Of a stretch of 64,000 bases of DNA, positions 42,830 to 52,800 are shown in pieces (position 1 is the first letter of the stretch; each line of letters starts with the position of its first letter). Both the position numbers and the translations under genes were made by a program. Source of the stretch: Chryseobacterium nepalense (GTDB lineage Bacteria > Bacteroidota > Bacteroidia > Flavobacteriales > Weeksellaceae); contig NZ_CP096203.1 in NCBI RefSeq assembly GCF_023195755.1, positions 620,001 through 684,000 of the forward strand, in the 5' to 3' direction. The notes beneath the pieces were generated by a model. It was not told the DNA's origin, did no database searches, and saw nothing but the letters and a program-made list of their open reading frames with translations.

Positions 42830-44599
42830 TTAATATTTCCTGTGCAATTCTATATTTTCTAAAAACATTTCATTATTCGGAATAAGAGTAAGGATCATTT
42901 CATTATTCCTGTAACTGATCTTGGATTCAGGAGAAAATAAATTTGCGGCAGATCTGCTCAGTTCCCATTTTTCCGCTTCATTATTTTTAATGGAAAGAAT
43001 ATATTTTTTTCCTTTTTGTAAATGTTTCAGAAGTCTTTTGTTTTTGAAAACACTTTCATTGTCTTTAACTGAAGTGATCAGATAAGCCGGGATTGTCAGT
43101 ATATTTTTTTCTTTGATGATACCGGCACTTTTACCGTATTTATTGAAGTACAAAATATGTTCATCCTGATTTTGCCTGGCTAGTACTTCCACATAATTAT
43201 TAATAAAAACCGGATTGTTTTTCATCTGGTCGCCCACATTAAAACGGGGAACAGCGCCCATGTGATAAATGATAATATCGGGATTTCTTCCAAGAACATA
43301 GCTTGCATCGCCCAATTCATGAGCCAGCATCCCGGTACCGAAATTTTTCGGTGGATGACGCGGTGTGTAGTAGTCATTTAATCCAAGCATGTCAACCGTA
43401 GGAAGCTCAGAAGCATAAGGAATACAGCCGGCTGCTGTAACAGCAATTAAAGTTGTTTCCGGAAAAGTGTTTTTCAAGGTTTTACCTAAATTCAATCCGC
43501 GGAATTCCCATCGTTCTTCAATCGCATAATGATTATCCGGAATCAAAAGTTGTATAAATGGGTTTATTAACAATAAAACAATAAATCCGACCCTGGTCAT
43601 TTTTGTTTTAAAGCGAAACTGCATTTCATTTAACCCAAAAATAATCGCAAATACAAGTAAAATCAGCACTACATAATAATGACGGAAGGCCGGAAAAATA
43701 TCGCCGCCTACTGTGACTATATAAGCTGTCCATACCACAACATTCAACAATAAATAAAAGCCGAAAAGATTTTTCTTTTTGTATACAAGATAAAACAAGC
43801 AATATAATCCAAGAGAAGAAAATAATAAAGTCCCGAAGAATGATTTGAAAACATAAAAGCCGCCCCGTACAACATGATGCAGAGTTATTTTTACTTTAAC
43901 CAAAGCGGTATTCGGAACCAGTTCACCATAAAAATTATACCTGAAAAGGAGTTGTCCCAATAAAAATAGAGCCGGTATCATTCCTGCGAAAACAAAAACT
44001 CTGATAAGACCTTTCCTGCTTTTTCTGAAAATAAAAATTAAAAATATTGTTGTTAAAATAGTGAACAGAAAACCATCCGGCCTCGTAATTGCCAAAAGTC
44101 CAAGCCACAATGACAGAAAATAGACGCGTCCTTTATTTTTATCGTTAATAATCTTCGAAACTTCAGTCAAAGTGAGTGTAAGGAGAAAAATGTATAAAGG
44201 CTGCTCCAGTCCGCCAATGGCCCAAACGGTAAAACACGGAGTCGTTACCAAAAGAAATACCGTGAGAAAAACATATTCTTTTCTGACGTTTATTGTTTTA
44301 AAATAAGAACAGATTACGGCAAGTGTACCTACGGAACATGCTATTCCCAATACTCTGGCTGAAATAATGAGATTCATTCCTAATTTTCCTAAAAAAGAAA
44401 TCATAAGAATCCACAGCAGATTTGAATAGCCCTCTACAGGATGGCCATCGTTCCAGGTAAGTCCTTTACCCTCAATGAAACGCTGTACATAGCGAAGGGA
44501 GATCAGACTGTCGTCTGAAAGAAAAGGGTAGTGGTAATAACAGCCCAGCGCGAAAATAATCAGGATGAATAAAAAAAAGGAAAAATATCCTGGCTTCAT
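42830..44599 (-). CDS. Polytopic membrane protein, glycosyltransferase-like
   Basis: 589 residues with about ten hydrophobic segments in the first 400 and a soluble C-terminal part. The first external loop contains YPFLSDDSLISLRYVQRF followed by GLTWNDGHPVEGYSNLLW, with an Asp-Asp pair shared by GT-C-type transferases (ArnT, AftB-like family). The C-terminal part (from about 400) is beta-rich and has an intact QDEHILYFNKYG and DNESVFKN. The acceptor and donor are unknown. It lies between the lectin lipoprotein and rpmI, with about 140 bases on its upstream side containing a terminator. Confidence 0.7.
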   Translation of the reverse strand: MKPGYFSFFLFILIIFALGCYYHYPFLSDDSLISLRYVQRFIEGKGLTWNDGHPVEGYSNLLWILMISFLGKLGMNLIISARVLGIACSVGTLAVICSYFKTINVRKEYVFLTVFLLVTTPCFTVWAIGGLEQPLYIFLLTLTLTEVSKIINDKNKGRVYFLSLWLGLLAITRPDGFLFTILTTIFLIFIFRKSRKGLIRVFVFAGMIPALFLLGQLLFRYNFYGELVPNTALVKVKITLHHVVRGGFYVFKSFFGTLLFSSLGLYCLFYLVYKKKNLFGFYLLLNVVVWTAYIVTVGGDIFPAFRHYYVVLILLVFAIIFGLNEMQFRFKTKMTRVGFIVLLLINPFIQLLIPDNHYAIEERWEFRGLNLGKTLKNTFPETTLIAVTAAGCIPYASELPTVDMLGLNDYYTPRHPPKNFGTGMLAHELGDASYVLGRNPDIIIYHMGAVPRFNVGDQMKNNPVFINNYVEVLARQNQDEHILYFNKYGKSAGIIKEKNILTIPAYLITSVKDNESVFKNKRLLKHLQKGKKYILSIKNNEAEKWELSRSAANLFSPESKISYRNNEMILTLIPNNEMFLENIELHRKY

Positions 44600-44680
44600 G
44601 TATTTAAATTAAAAAATTTTAATAATAATTGCAAAATAACGAAAAATTATAAAAAGCAAAGGGCATTAAAATTTAATAAT

Positions 44681-44706
44681 AAAACCGCCTGATAATGGGC
44701 GGTTTA
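44681..44706 (-). terminator. Terminator after the lectin lipoprotein gene
   Basis: On the - strand AAACCGCC pairs with GGCGGTTT, 8 perfect pairs around an 8-base loop, followed by a U-rich tail. 33 bases past the stop. Confidence 0.75.
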
Positions 44707-44738
44707 TATTTAAATATAGCGTTTAAGTGGTTGATTTT

Positions 44739-45302
44739 TTAGTAAAAATCACTAAGATCAACTTCAGCAAAGGTTTTTCTTTCAACGTTATTTCCACCTA
44801 ATACCAATTTGATTCTTATTCCTGCAGGAATAGAACCACCGCTTCTGGTATATAACTGCATTTTTATATGAGGATTGGATACATTTTCACTTACAGAACT
44901 GTTGGTATGCCAAAGTGGATTCCCGTTATTGTAAATTACAAGATTTCCGTCATTTTGCGCAATGAGCCAAGGTGTACCGCTGTCACGATGCGTGTTTGTA
45001 CTCCAGATAGCACGCGTAAAGCCCGGCCTATCCTGATAAAGCACAAGATTACTGTCTCCCTGCATTTCCAATCTGTAGGTATAGATATTATACGATAAAC
45101 TGATTGATTGGCCCGGATCCAGCCTTTGTGGATGGTTCGTTGTTTCTTTAACGAAAGTTACTGTTGAGGAAATTCCACGGGCTGCAATTTCTGAAGTTTT
45201 TAATTCTTCGTTTTTAAGGCCTGTGTTTTCAAATGTTTCATCCTGAGCACAAGAAGTTAATAACATTGCTGCTGCAAATCCTGTTAAAAGTTTAATTTTC
45301 AT
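44739..45302 (-). CDS. Bulb-type (mannose-binding) lectin lipoprotein
   Basis: 187 residues. Lipoprotein signal ending LLTSC (Cys18) then AQDETFEN. The mature part holds a bulb-lectin-like beta-prism with two copies of the sugar-binding pattern Q-x-D-x-N-x-V-x-Y: MQGDSNLVLY and AQNDGNLVIY, each followed by a W (AIWSTNTH, PLWHTNSS). Such domains bind mannose-type sugars in plants, fungi and some bacteria (for example lectin-like bacteriocins). Here the lipid anchor suggests surface or periplasmic display. It has its own promoter and terminator and interrupts the infC-rpmI neighbourhood. Confidence 0.82.
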   Translation of the reverse strand: MKIKLLTGFAAAMLLTSCAQDETFENTGLKNEELKTSEIAARGISSTVTFVKETTNHPQRLDPGQSISLSYNIYTYRLEMQGDSNLVLYQDRPGFTRAIWSTNTHRDSGTPWLIAQNDGNLVIYNNGNPLWHTNSSVSENVSNPHIKMQLYTRSGGSIPAGIRIKLVLGGNNVERKTFAEVDLSDFY

Positions 45303-45322
45303 ATTTTATTTATTTGACGTTG

Positions 45323-45330
45323 CAAATATA
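45323..45330 (-). promoter_or_regulatory. Promoter -7 box of the lectin lipoprotein gene
   Basis: TATATTTG on the - strand, an exact match, 20 bases before the ATG at 45302. Confidence 0.6.
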
Positions 45331-45470
45331 TAACTATTTATAATATATCCCATATTAAAGATATAATATATACTGAAAAACCCTTTATTTAAAGTACTGT
45401 TAATATTAAATTAAACATTACTATAATCTCTATTTTGTGATTTAAAATATTCTTGAATCAGGTTATTAAA

Positions 45471-45499
45471 TAAAAAAAGCTCCAATAAATTGGAGCTTT
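45471..45499 (-). terminator. thrS-infC terminator
   Basis: On the - strand AAAGCTCCAA pairs with TTGGAGCTTT, 10 perfect pairs around a 4-base loop, followed by a U-run. It ends the thrS-infC unit well before rpmI. Confidence 0.85.
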
Positions 45500-45534
45500 G
45501 TATTGTTAATTGACGGAGCTACCGCCACATATAA

Positions 45535-46095
45535 TTATTTAGCCGGTTTTTTAGGACTCATCATCATAATCATTCTTTTTCCTTCAAGCTTAGGAAGCTG
45601 GTCTACTTTTCCAACATGCTCCAGTTCCTGGGCAAGCTTTAAAAGAAGAATCTCTCCCTGATCCTTAAAGATAATGGAACGTCCTTTAAAAAATACGTAG
45701 GTTTTTAACTTTGAACCTTCTTCAAGGAATTTTTCAGCATGCTTCTTCTTAAATTCGTAATCGTGCTCATCAGTTTGAGGTCCGAAACGAATTTCTTTTA
45801 CCACTACTTTTACCTGCTTGGCTTTAAGTTCCTTCTGTTTTTTCTTTTGCTCGTATAAGAACTTTTTATAGTCCAAAACTCTAGCAATAAACGGTTCAGC
45901 CTTATCAGAAATTACCACAAGATCCAGTTCTTGCTCTTGAGCAATCTGTCTTGCTTTTTCTGTAGGATATACTCCCGGCTCTACGTTATCGCCCACCAAA
46001 CGAAGCTCTCTCACACGAATTTTATCGTTGATCAAGTGTAAGTCCTCCTGTACAGGACGTCTTTGTGGGCCCCTGTTGTTAAATCTTTGTGCTAT
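45535..46095 (-). CDS. infC: Translation initiation factor IF-3
   Basis: 186 residues when started at an ATA codon at 46095-46093. IF-3 binds the 30S subunit and rejects wrong start codons. N-domain with [24 protein letters not shown]; linker helix [42 protein letters not shown]-domain [21 protein letters not shown] and MIMMMSP. No ATG exists between the in-frame stop upstream and the conserved part. The alternatives are ATA (giving an N-terminus rich in Gln, Arg and Pro) or TTG at 46035, which has an AGGAGG stretch 8 bases before it but drops 20 residues. A rare start codon is the classical device for IF-3 autocontrol. Confidence 0.88.
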   Translation of the reverse strand: MAQRFNNRGPQRRPVQEDLHLINDKIRVRELRLVGDNVEPGVYPTEKARQIAQEQELDLVVISDKAEPFIARVLDYKKFLYEQKKKQKELKAKQVKVVVKEIRFGPQTDEHDYEFKKKHAEKFLEEGSKLKTYVFFKGRSIIFKDQGEILLLKLAQELEHVGKVDQLPKLEGKRMIMMMSPKKPAK

Positions 46096-46177
46096 TGTAT
46101 TATAATTTTATTGGTTAACTCTAATTTAATTTGTATTCAAACTCAATAGTTTTAAGTCTGAATTAAAATCCTTGATT

Positions 46178-48097
46178 TTAGATCGCAGATTCTTTTTTGA
46201 AATAAGAAACGAAGTCTTCTAAATTCATTACTCCTAAATCTCCTTCACCCCGTCTACGTACAGAAATTGTGCCATCCTTCTCCTCATTTTCTCCTACAAC
46301 CAGCATGAATGGAATTTTGTTTAATTCTGCATCGCGAATCTTCTTACCTGTCTTTTCGTTTCTATTATCAATCTGACCGCTAATATCGTGATTTTCTAAA
46401 AATTCTGAAACTTTTTTAGCATAATCTGCATATTTTTCACTGATCGGCAGAATAATAAACTGCTCCGGACTCAGCCATAGAGGGAAGTCTCCGGCAGTAT
46501 TCTCCAGAAGAATAGCGATAAAGCGCTCCATAGAACCAAAAGGCGCTCTGTGGATCATCACCGGTCTGTGCTTCTCATTATCATTCCCAATATAGTGAAG
46601 ATCAAATCTTTCCGGTAAGTTATAGTCAACCTGGATCGTTCCAAGCTGCCATTTTCTGCCTAAAGCATCTTTCACCATGAAATCAAGCTTAGGACCGTAG
46701 AATGCGGCTTCACCATATTCAACAACAGTTTTCAAACCTTTGTTTTTTGCCGCTGTGATGATAGCATTTTCCGCCTTTTCCCAGTTCTCATCGGAACCGA
46801 TATATTTTTCTCTGTTTTCAGGATCTCTCAATGAAACCTGAGTAACAAAATCTTCAAAACCTAAAGACCTAAAAACGTATAGTACAAGATCAATAACTTT
46901 TTCAAACTCTCCCAGCAACTGATCAGGAGTACAGAATAAGTGTGCATCATCCTGAGTAAATCCACGAACTCTTGTCAAGCCGTGAAGTTCTCCTGATTGC
47001 TCATATCGGTAAACCGTTCCGAATTCTGCGTATCTTTTCGGTAAGTCTCTGTAGCTCCATTGCGAAGTTTTATAAATTTCACAGTGGTGCGGGCAGTTCA
47101 TTGGCTTCAGCATGAATTCTTCACCTTCATTTGGGGTTTTAATCGGCTGGAAGCTGTCTGCACCGTATTTATCCCAGTGTCCGGAAGTTACATACAATTC
47201 TTTGGCGCCAATATGCGGTGACATTACGAATTCGTATCCTCCTTTTTTCTGAGCTGCAGAAAGGAAATTTTCAAGCTTTCTTCTCAAAGCAGTACCTTTT
47301 GGCAGCCAAAGCGGTAAGCCTGCACCAACTTTTTCAGAGAAAGCAAAAATTCCTAATTCTTTACCTAATTTTCTGTGATCTCTTCTTTTAGCTTCTTCAA
47401 GCCTTTCAAGATATTCTGTTAATTCTTTCTGTTTAGGGAAAGAAATACCATACACTCTTGTTAATTGAGGATTTTTTTCATTTCCTCTCCAGTATGCTCC
47501 TGCTGCATTTAAAATCTTAACAGCTTTTACAATATTCGTATTCGGAATATGTCCTCCACGGCAAAGATCTGTGAAATCATCGTGGGTTACAAAAGTGATT
47601 TCTCCGTCATTAAGATTAGAAATCAATTCTACCTTATAAGGATTATCTGCATAGACCTTTAATGCTTCTTCTTTAGAAACAGGATATAAAGAGAAAGTTG
47701 AGCCTTTTTTAGCATTTTCCAATACTTTCTTCTCAATTTTCTCGAAGTCTTTTTCAGACAAGCTTTCGTCCCCGAAATCTACATCATAGTAGAATCCGCT
47801 TTCGATGGCAGGACCGATGGTTAACTTAGCATTGGGATAAAACTCAAGGATCGCCTGCGCCAGAAGGTGGGCAGAAGAATGCCAGAATGCTTTCTTTCCA
47901 AGATCATCATTCCATGTCAACAGTTGTATCGTAGAATCCGTGGTGATAGGTGTGGTTGTCTCTACTTGTTTGTCATTAACAATTGCGGAAATGGTGTTTC
48001 TAGCCAATCCCTCGCTTATAGATTTTGCCACATCTAGCGGAGTAACTCCCGCCTCGAATTCTTTGACACTACTGTCTGGAAGTGTAATTTTTATCAT
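46178..48097 (-). CDS. thrS: Threonyl-tRNA synthetase
   Basis: 639 residues, full length. TGS domain 1-62, editing domain with [16 protein letters not shown] (the H-x-x-x-H pair) and CRGGHI near residue 180, class II core with motif 2 in [26 protein letters not shown], the zinc ligand in [12 protein letters not shown] and motif 3 near [11 protein letters not shown], and an anticodon-binding C-terminus. Attaches Thr to tRNA. infC follows with an 82-base gap; co-transcription is normal in bacteria. Confidence 0.98.
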   Translation of the reverse strand: MIKITLPDSSVKEFEAGVTPLDVAKSISEGLARNTISAIVNDKQVETTTPITTDSTIQLLTWNDDLGKKAFWHSSAHLLAQAILEFYPNAKLTIGPAIESGFYYDVDFGDESLSEKDFEKIEKKVLENAKKGSTFSLYPVSKEEALKVYADNPYKVELISNLNDGEITFVTHDDFTDLCRGGHIPNTNIVKAVKILNAAGAYWRGNEKNPQLTRVYGISFPKQKELTEYLERLEEAKRRDHRKLGKELGIFAFSEKVGAGLPLWLPKGTALRRKLENFLSAAQKKGGYEFVMSPHIGAKELYVTSGHWDKYGADSFQPIKTPNEGEEFMLKPMNCPHHCEIYKTSQWSYRDLPKRYAEFGTVYRYEQSGELHGLTRVRGFTQDDAHLFCTPDQLLGEFEKVIDLVLYVFRSLGFEDFVTQVSLRDPENREKYIGSDENWEKAENAIITAAKNKGLKTVVEYGEAAFYGPKLDFMVKDALGRKWQLGTIQVDYNLPERFDLHYIGNDNEKHRPVMIHRAPFGSMERFIAILLENTAGDFPLWLSPEQFIILPISEKYADYAKKVSEFLENHDISGQIDNRNEKTGKKIRDAELNKIPFMLVVGENEEKDGTISVRRRGEGDLGVMNLEDFVSYFKKESAI

Positions 48098-48121
48098 TGT
48101 TTACTAAGAAATTTTAAGATG

Positions 48122-48129
48122 CAAAAATA
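48122..48129 (-). promoter_or_regulatory. thrS promoter -7 box
   Basis: TATTTTTG on the - strand, an exact match, 24 bases before the thrS ATG. Confidence 0.6.
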
Positions 48130-48258
48130 CGGAATTTTTATTTAAAATGCTACAGATGTATCTATTTGACGGAATATTTAATACTAAAAAGCAAATAAAA
48201 ACGTTTTTAAAGATTGAAATCATATCAACCTTTTAATTATGAATATATTAGAATAGAT

Positions 48259-49803
48259 TTAATTATTTCTTTTATACCTTACTTTCTCTTTAATAATTTC
48301 AATAACATCAACATTTCTCACTTTAGATTTTACCCAGCCGTGAATATCTATGTACAATAAAGACCTTCTGTAATATTCATTTTCTTCAAAAACGTCAAGC
48401 TTTTTATTAAATTCTTTAAAAGATTCCAACTGATTGTGAGGCGTTAAATTATTCAGATTTTTAAAGAAGTTTACACTTTCAAAATGAAATTCATCCGGTT
48501 TTTTCATTTTTTTCGCAAATTTTAGAGTTGCTTTTATAAAATCATCATAATCTTCATCATTTGCCGATTCATATTTTGCCATTAAAATAAGAATTCTTGT
48601 ATGAAACAGCAGATCTTCCTGAACATTTCCTTTTGATTCAATTACTTTTAACGCGTATTTTATCGAGTCTTTAAATTTTTTACTTCCGAAAAACATTGCT
48701 GCCATTTTAAGATACAGAATCATGAAATGATGCTCATCAATTTTATCGCGCAACCTTTCCATTTTCAGCTCAATTTCCGGAACTATTTTAGTTCCGGAAA
48801 AAAATTCACCTTTCACAAAGTGGATATTCATTAAAGTATTATAATGAGTCAGAAAAACAAGAGATTGCAAATTTTCATTTTGAGCAAAGCTTGAAGAATA
48901 AACTACTTCATTGAATTTTCTGAAACGCTGTTCCAAAATATTAATATTTCCATAAAGAAACAGGATTTTAAGGAGATAAGTATTTCCTTTGATATACCAT
49001 ACCGGATGACTCATAATCATCTCCGGATTGTTGTGAAAAAGGTCTACCCAGAGAAAGGCATATTTCAATGTGTATTTATATTCCTGCAGCAGCTGATTTT
49101 TCCACACATGAGCCTTAAAATACCATAATTTTTCTGTAAAATTCAGTTTTTCAAAAGTGATTTTTCTAATTTGCTCATCAAATATTTTCATGATTTCATC
49201 ACGCTCTTCATCAGTTTTCACATACCCGTGCGTCAACATTTCGCTGTACAGTTTCAAAGAAAGATTGGAAAGTTCAGTGGCATAATGATTCTGTTTGCTG
49301 ATTTCTGTGGATTGTCTGATCAGTTCATCGGCACGGCCTTCAATACTTCTCGTAATAAATTGTGATTCAATTACTTTTTCAAGGTCAATAATTTCGGAAG
49401 CAATGGTTTTTTCGTCAAGTTCCAGAGCAGTCTGTTTTGTTTTATCCAAAATTTTCAAAGCCTGCCTGTAAAGGCCTTTCTGGTAAAGAATATTGGCAAA
49501 ATCAAGCTGTTCGCGCAGCTGAATCCTATAATTCTGATGACTCGGATTCATTCGTAAACTTACCAGAATCTGTTTGTAAAGATGCGCTTTCAGATTGGAC
49601 AACTGCTGTTTTGTTGAAATTTTCTTTTGAATAATAATGCTTTCATCATATTCTTTCATTTTATCCATTTCAGAAAAAAGAAGCAGGAATTTTGCATCCA
49701 CATTGATCCCGAGCCGGTTTACATACAGCCTGAATTGTCTTTTTTCCGAAGTCGTAAGCGACTTAATGAGGATGAATAAAAAATCTTTATGCAATTCTGC
49801 CAT
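48259..49803 (-). CDS. Large helical protein of unknown function
   Basis: 514 residues, almost all predicted as helix pairs with many K, E, F and Y residues. Units such as QLDFANILYQKGLYRQALKILDKTKQTALEL look like TPR-type hairpins. There is no signal peptide and no membrane segment. Starts MAELHKDFLFILIKSLTTSEKRQFRLYV. It recalls long helical 'hypothetical' proteins conserved in Flavobacteriia that are often adjacent to thrS, but I cannot name a family. No clear promoter box was seen, and it stands alone. Confidence 0.65.
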   Translation of the reverse strand: MAELHKDFLFILIKSLTTSEKRQFRLYVNRLGINVDAKFLLLFSEMDKMKEYDESIIIQKKISTKQQLSNLKAHLYKQILVSLRMNPSHQNYRIQLREQLDFANILYQKGLYRQALKILDKTKQTALELDEKTIASEIIDLEKVIESQFITRSIEGRADELIRQSTEISKQNHYATELSNLSLKLYSEMLTHGYVKTDEERDEIMKIFDEQIRKITFEKLNFTEKLWYFKAHVWKNQLLQEYKYTLKYAFLWVDLFHNNPEMIMSHPVWYIKGNTYLLKILFLYGNINILEQRFRKFNEVVYSSSFAQNENLQSLVFLTHYNTLMNIHFVKGEFFSGTKIVPEIELKMERLRDKIDEHHFMILYLKMAAMFFGSKKFKDSIKYALKVIESKGNVQEDLLFHTRILILMAKYESANDEDYDDFIKATLKFAKKMKKPDEFHFESVNFFKNLNNLTPHNQLESFKEFNKKLDVFEENEYYRRSLLYIDIHGWVKSKVRNVDVIEIIKEKVRYKRNN

Positions 49804-49915
49804 TGTAAATTTTTAAATTTTAAAATACTGATAAACAAAATTTTATATTCAATTTACACTAATTTGAATATTGTAATTTTTATAAAACCAGAAATGAATA
49901 AACGTTTCATCTTTT

Positions 49916-49923
49916 TAGTTTTG
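49916..49923 (+). promoter_or_regulatory. leuA promoter -7 box
   Basis: TAGTTTTG, an exact consensus match, 27 bases before the leuA ATG. Confidence 0.55.
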
Positions 49924-49950
49924 AATCAAAATTAAGTAAAATACTGCATT

Positions 49951-51114
49951 ATGAATTCCGAAAAAGTTGAAATTTTTGATACCACGCTACGGGATGGTGA
50001 GCAGGTTCCCGGCTGTAAACTGAATACGGAACAGAAAATGGCTATTGCGGAAAAGCTGGATGAACTTGGAGTTGATATTATTGAAGCTGGATTCCCCATT
50101 TCCAGTCCGGGAGATTTTCATTCTGTTTCCGAAATTTCAAAATTGGTGAAAAATGCAAAAGTGTGCGGATTAACAAGGGCCAATCAAAAAGATATTGAGG
50201 TTGCAGCGGAAGCACTGAAGTTTGCGAAGAGGCCAAGAATTCATACAGGAATAGGAACTTCAGATTCGCATATTAAATATAAATTCAATTCCAACAGGGA
50301 AGATATTATTGAAAGAGCGGTACAGGCCGTAAAATATGCCAAAAGCTTTGTAGAAGACGTAGAATTTTACGCCGAAGATGCCGGAAGAACCGATAATGAT
50401 TACCTCGCGAGAGTCTGTGAAGAAGCTATTAAAGCAGGAGCTACAGTCCTCAATATTCCGGATACAACAGGATATTGCCTTCCTGAAGAATACGGGGAAA
50501 AGATAAAATACCTGAAAGAAAATGTAAAAGGTATTGAAAAAGCGGTGCTGTCATGCCACTGCCACAATGACCTTGGACTCGCGACAGCCAATTCAATTTC
50601 AGGTGTGATTAATGGAGCAAGGCAAATAGAATGTACCATCAATGGGCTTGGAGAAAGAGCCGGGAATACAGCTTTGGAAGAAGTTGTTATGATTTTGAAA
50701 CAACATAAAAATTTAAAATTATACACAGAGATCAACTCCAAAATGCTCAATTACATGAGTGTTTTGGTGTCTGATCTGATGGGAATGCCGGTACAGCCCA
50801 ACAAAGCCATTGTGGGAGCCAATGCATTTGCCCATAGCTCAGGAATTCATCAGGACGGCGTGATCAAAAACAGGGAAACCTACGAAATTATTGATCCTGC
50901 GGAAGTAGGGGTCAACGCCTCAACTATTGTACTTACTGCCAGAAGCGGGCGCTCTGCGCTGGCGTACCGGTTCAAGAACATCGGTTTTGATGTTACCAAA
51001 AATGAGCTGGATTTTTTATATCAGGAATTCCTCAAAATGGCTGACCGCAAAAAAGAAATTGATAATAACGATTTAACTGCCATTATTGAAAGGGTAACAA
51101 GAAAAATAGGATAA
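49951..51114 (+). CDS. leuA: 2-isopropylmalate synthase, short form
   Basis: 387 residues: the catalytic TIM barrel ([15 protein letters not shown] at the start, the metal-binding [13 protein letters not shown] and [14 protein letters not shown]) and a short linker region, but not the C-terminal allosteric domain of about 120 residues found in E. coli LeuA. Makes 2-isopropylmalate from acetyl-CoA and 2-oxoisovalerate. The lack of a regulatory domain would leave leucine feedback unexplained. The leuC-leuD-leuB neighbours argue for leuA rather than homocitrate or citramalate synthase. leuC starts 27 bases downstream. Confidence 0.92.
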   Translation: MNSEKVEIFDTTLRDGEQVPGCKLNTEQKMAIAEKLDELGVDIIEAGFPISSPGDFHSVSEISKLVKNAKVCGLTRANQKDIEVAAEALKFAKRPRIHTGIGTSDSHIKYKFNSNREDIIERAVQAVKYAKSFVEDVEFYAEDAGRTDNDYLARVCEEAIKAGATVLNIPDTTGYCLPEEYGEKIKYLKENVKGIEKAVLSCHCHNDLGLATANSISGVINGARQIECTINGLGERAGNTALEEVVMILKQHKNLKLYTEINSKMLNYMSVLVSDLMGMPVQPNKAIVGANAFAHSSGIHQDGVIKNRETYEIIDPAEVGVNASTIVLTARSGRSALAYRFKNIGFDVTKNELDFLYQEFLKMADRKKEIDNNDLTAIIERVTRKIG

Positions 51115-51141
51115 GGAATTGGTTTTCAATTAAACAAAACA

Positions 51142-52521
51142 ATGGACACTAAGAAAACACTTTTTGACAAAGTCTGGGATGCTCATGTGGTGGAAACGAT
51201 TCCCGACGGGCCTCAGATTATATATATCGATAAACATTTGATCCATGAAGTGACAAGCCCGCAGGCTTTTGCAGAACTGGAATCCAGGAACCTTGAAGTT
51301 TTCAGGCCGAAACAGATTATAGCGACTGCAGATCACAATGTTCCGACATGGGATCAGGATAAGCCGATACGCGATGAATCTTCCAGAAACCAGGTTCAGC
51401 AATTAACGGAAAACTGCAGAAAAAACCATATCGAATTATACGGTTTGGGGCATCCTTACCAGGGAATTGTCCACATCATTGCTCCGGAACTGGGGATTAC
51501 CCAACCGGGAATGAGCATCGTATGTGGCGACAGCCATACTTCTACGCACGGCGCTTTCGGATCGATCGCTTTTGGAATCGGGACCAGCCAGGTGGCTCAG
51601 GTTTTTGCAAGCCAGTGTTTATTACTGAATAAGCCTAAATCAATGAGAATTACCGTAAATGGTAAATTAAATAAAAACGTTCAGCCAAAAGATGTTATTC
51701 TTTATATCATTTCAAAAGTCGGGACTGATGGCGGAACGGGATATTTCTGTGAATATGCCGGAAATGTCTTTGAGGAAATGTCGATGGAAGGCCGAATGAC
51801 GGTTTGCAATATGAGCATCGAAATGGGTGCCCGCGGCGGAATGATCGCTCCGGACGACACCACTTTCAACTATGTAAAAAGACGAAAATTTGCGCCGGAA
51901 GGAGAAGAATGGGAAGAGAAGCTGGAATACTGGAAAACTTTGAAATCCGATAAAGGAGCTGTTTTTGATGCGGAATTTGTCTTTGATGCCTCCGACATTT
52001 ATCCGATGGTAACGTACGGTACAAATCCAGGAATGGGAATCTCAATCAGTCAGAACATTCCGGATCCGCAAAATGACTCTGAAGAAAAGGCTTTGAAATA
52101 TATGGGATTAAAAGCAGGACAGGCTCTTTCCGATATTAAAGTGAATTATGTTTTCATCGGAAGCTGCACCAATGCAAGAATCGAAGATTTCCGTTCGGCA
52201 GCCAGCTATATTAAAGGAAAAAGAAAATCCGAACACGTTCATGCTTTAATTGTTCCAGGTTCTCAGCAGGTGTCCAAACAAATATATGAAGAAGGCCTTG
52301 ACCAAATTTTTGCGGAAGCAGGCTTCCAGATCAGGCAGCCGGGATGTTCGGCTTGTCTGGCGATGAATGATGATAAAATTCCGGAAGGTGAATATTGTGT
52401 TTCGACTTCCAACAGGAATTTTGAGGGACGACAGGGACAGGGGGCAAGAACAATCCTGGCGAGTCCTCTAACGGCTGCTAAGGTTGCTGTGGAAGGGAAA
52501 ATTTCGGCTTTTGAAAACTGA
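51142..52521 (+). CDS. leuC: 3-isopropylmalate dehydratase, large subunit
   Basis: 459 residues. Aconitase-type [4Fe-4S] protein: cluster Cys in [14 protein letters not shown] and in [12 protein letters not shown], with [25 protein letters not shown] earlier. Isomerises 2- to 3-isopropylmalate with LeuD. Normally leuD follows within a few bases; here 472 bases of repeat and structured sequence separate them. Confidence 0.96.
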   Translation: MDTKKTLFDKVWDAHVVETIPDGPQIIYIDKHLIHEVTSPQAFAELESRNLEVFRPKQIIATADHNVPTWDQDKPIRDESSRNQVQQLTENCRKNHIELYGLGHPYQGIVHIIAPELGITQPGMSIVCGDSHTSTHGAFGSIAFGIGTSQVAQVFASQCLLLNKPKSMRITVNGKLNKNVQPKDVILYIISKVGTDGGTGYFCEYAGNVFEEMSMEGRMTVCNMSIEMGARGGMIAPDDTTFNYVKRRKFAPEGEEWEEKLEYWKTLKSDKGAVFDAEFVFDASDIYPMVTYGTNPGMGISISQNIPDPQNDSEEKALKYMGLKAGQALSDIKVNYVFIGSCTNARIEDFRSAASYIKGKRKSEHVHALIVPGSQQVSKQIYEEGLDQIFAEAGFQIRQPGCSACLAMNDDKIPEGEYCVSTSNRNFEGRQGQGARTILASPLTAAKVAVEGKISAFEN

Positions 52522-52560
52522 TGGAGATGAATTTTACTTAAAACTTGTCTAAACTTTTTT

Positions 52561-52718
52561 ACCACAAAAGATGCAAAAGATTTAAACATTTTAGTTTTTT
52601 AAATTTAATACTTAAGTGGAAAAAAAGAACACATAAGTTAAAAAATCAAAGATTTTCTCTTTGCAGACTTTGAAATACTTTAAATAAATCCAATAAAGTC
52701 TTTTATATCTTTTGCGGT
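52561..52718 (+). repeat. Imperfect inverted repeat, MITE-like spacer
   Basis: The left end (52561-52583, ACCACAAAAGATGCAAAAG and three more bases) and the right end (52697-52718, ending ATCTTTTGCGGT) are imperfect inverted copies, about 160 bases apart. Between them are AT-rich stretches with AACACATAAGTTA and CTTTGCAGACTTTG. This resembles the 'ACCACAAAAG' class of intergenic repeats that I know from Chryseobacterium-type genomes. No transposase. Confidence 0.55.
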
Positions 52719-52800
52719 TAAATTTAAAAATTGGTTTAAACAAGCTTTTAGTAAGTGAATTATCAATAGTGAATTTTAGAAATTGGTTAATGATTCACAA

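Noticed and set aside
49894-49935. Short ORF upstream of leuA (13 residues, with Leu-Val-Leu)
   Set aside because: It overlaps the leuA -7 box, contains only two Leu, and no terminator or antiterminator lies in the 15 bases before leuA, so it is unlikely to be a leucine leader peptide.
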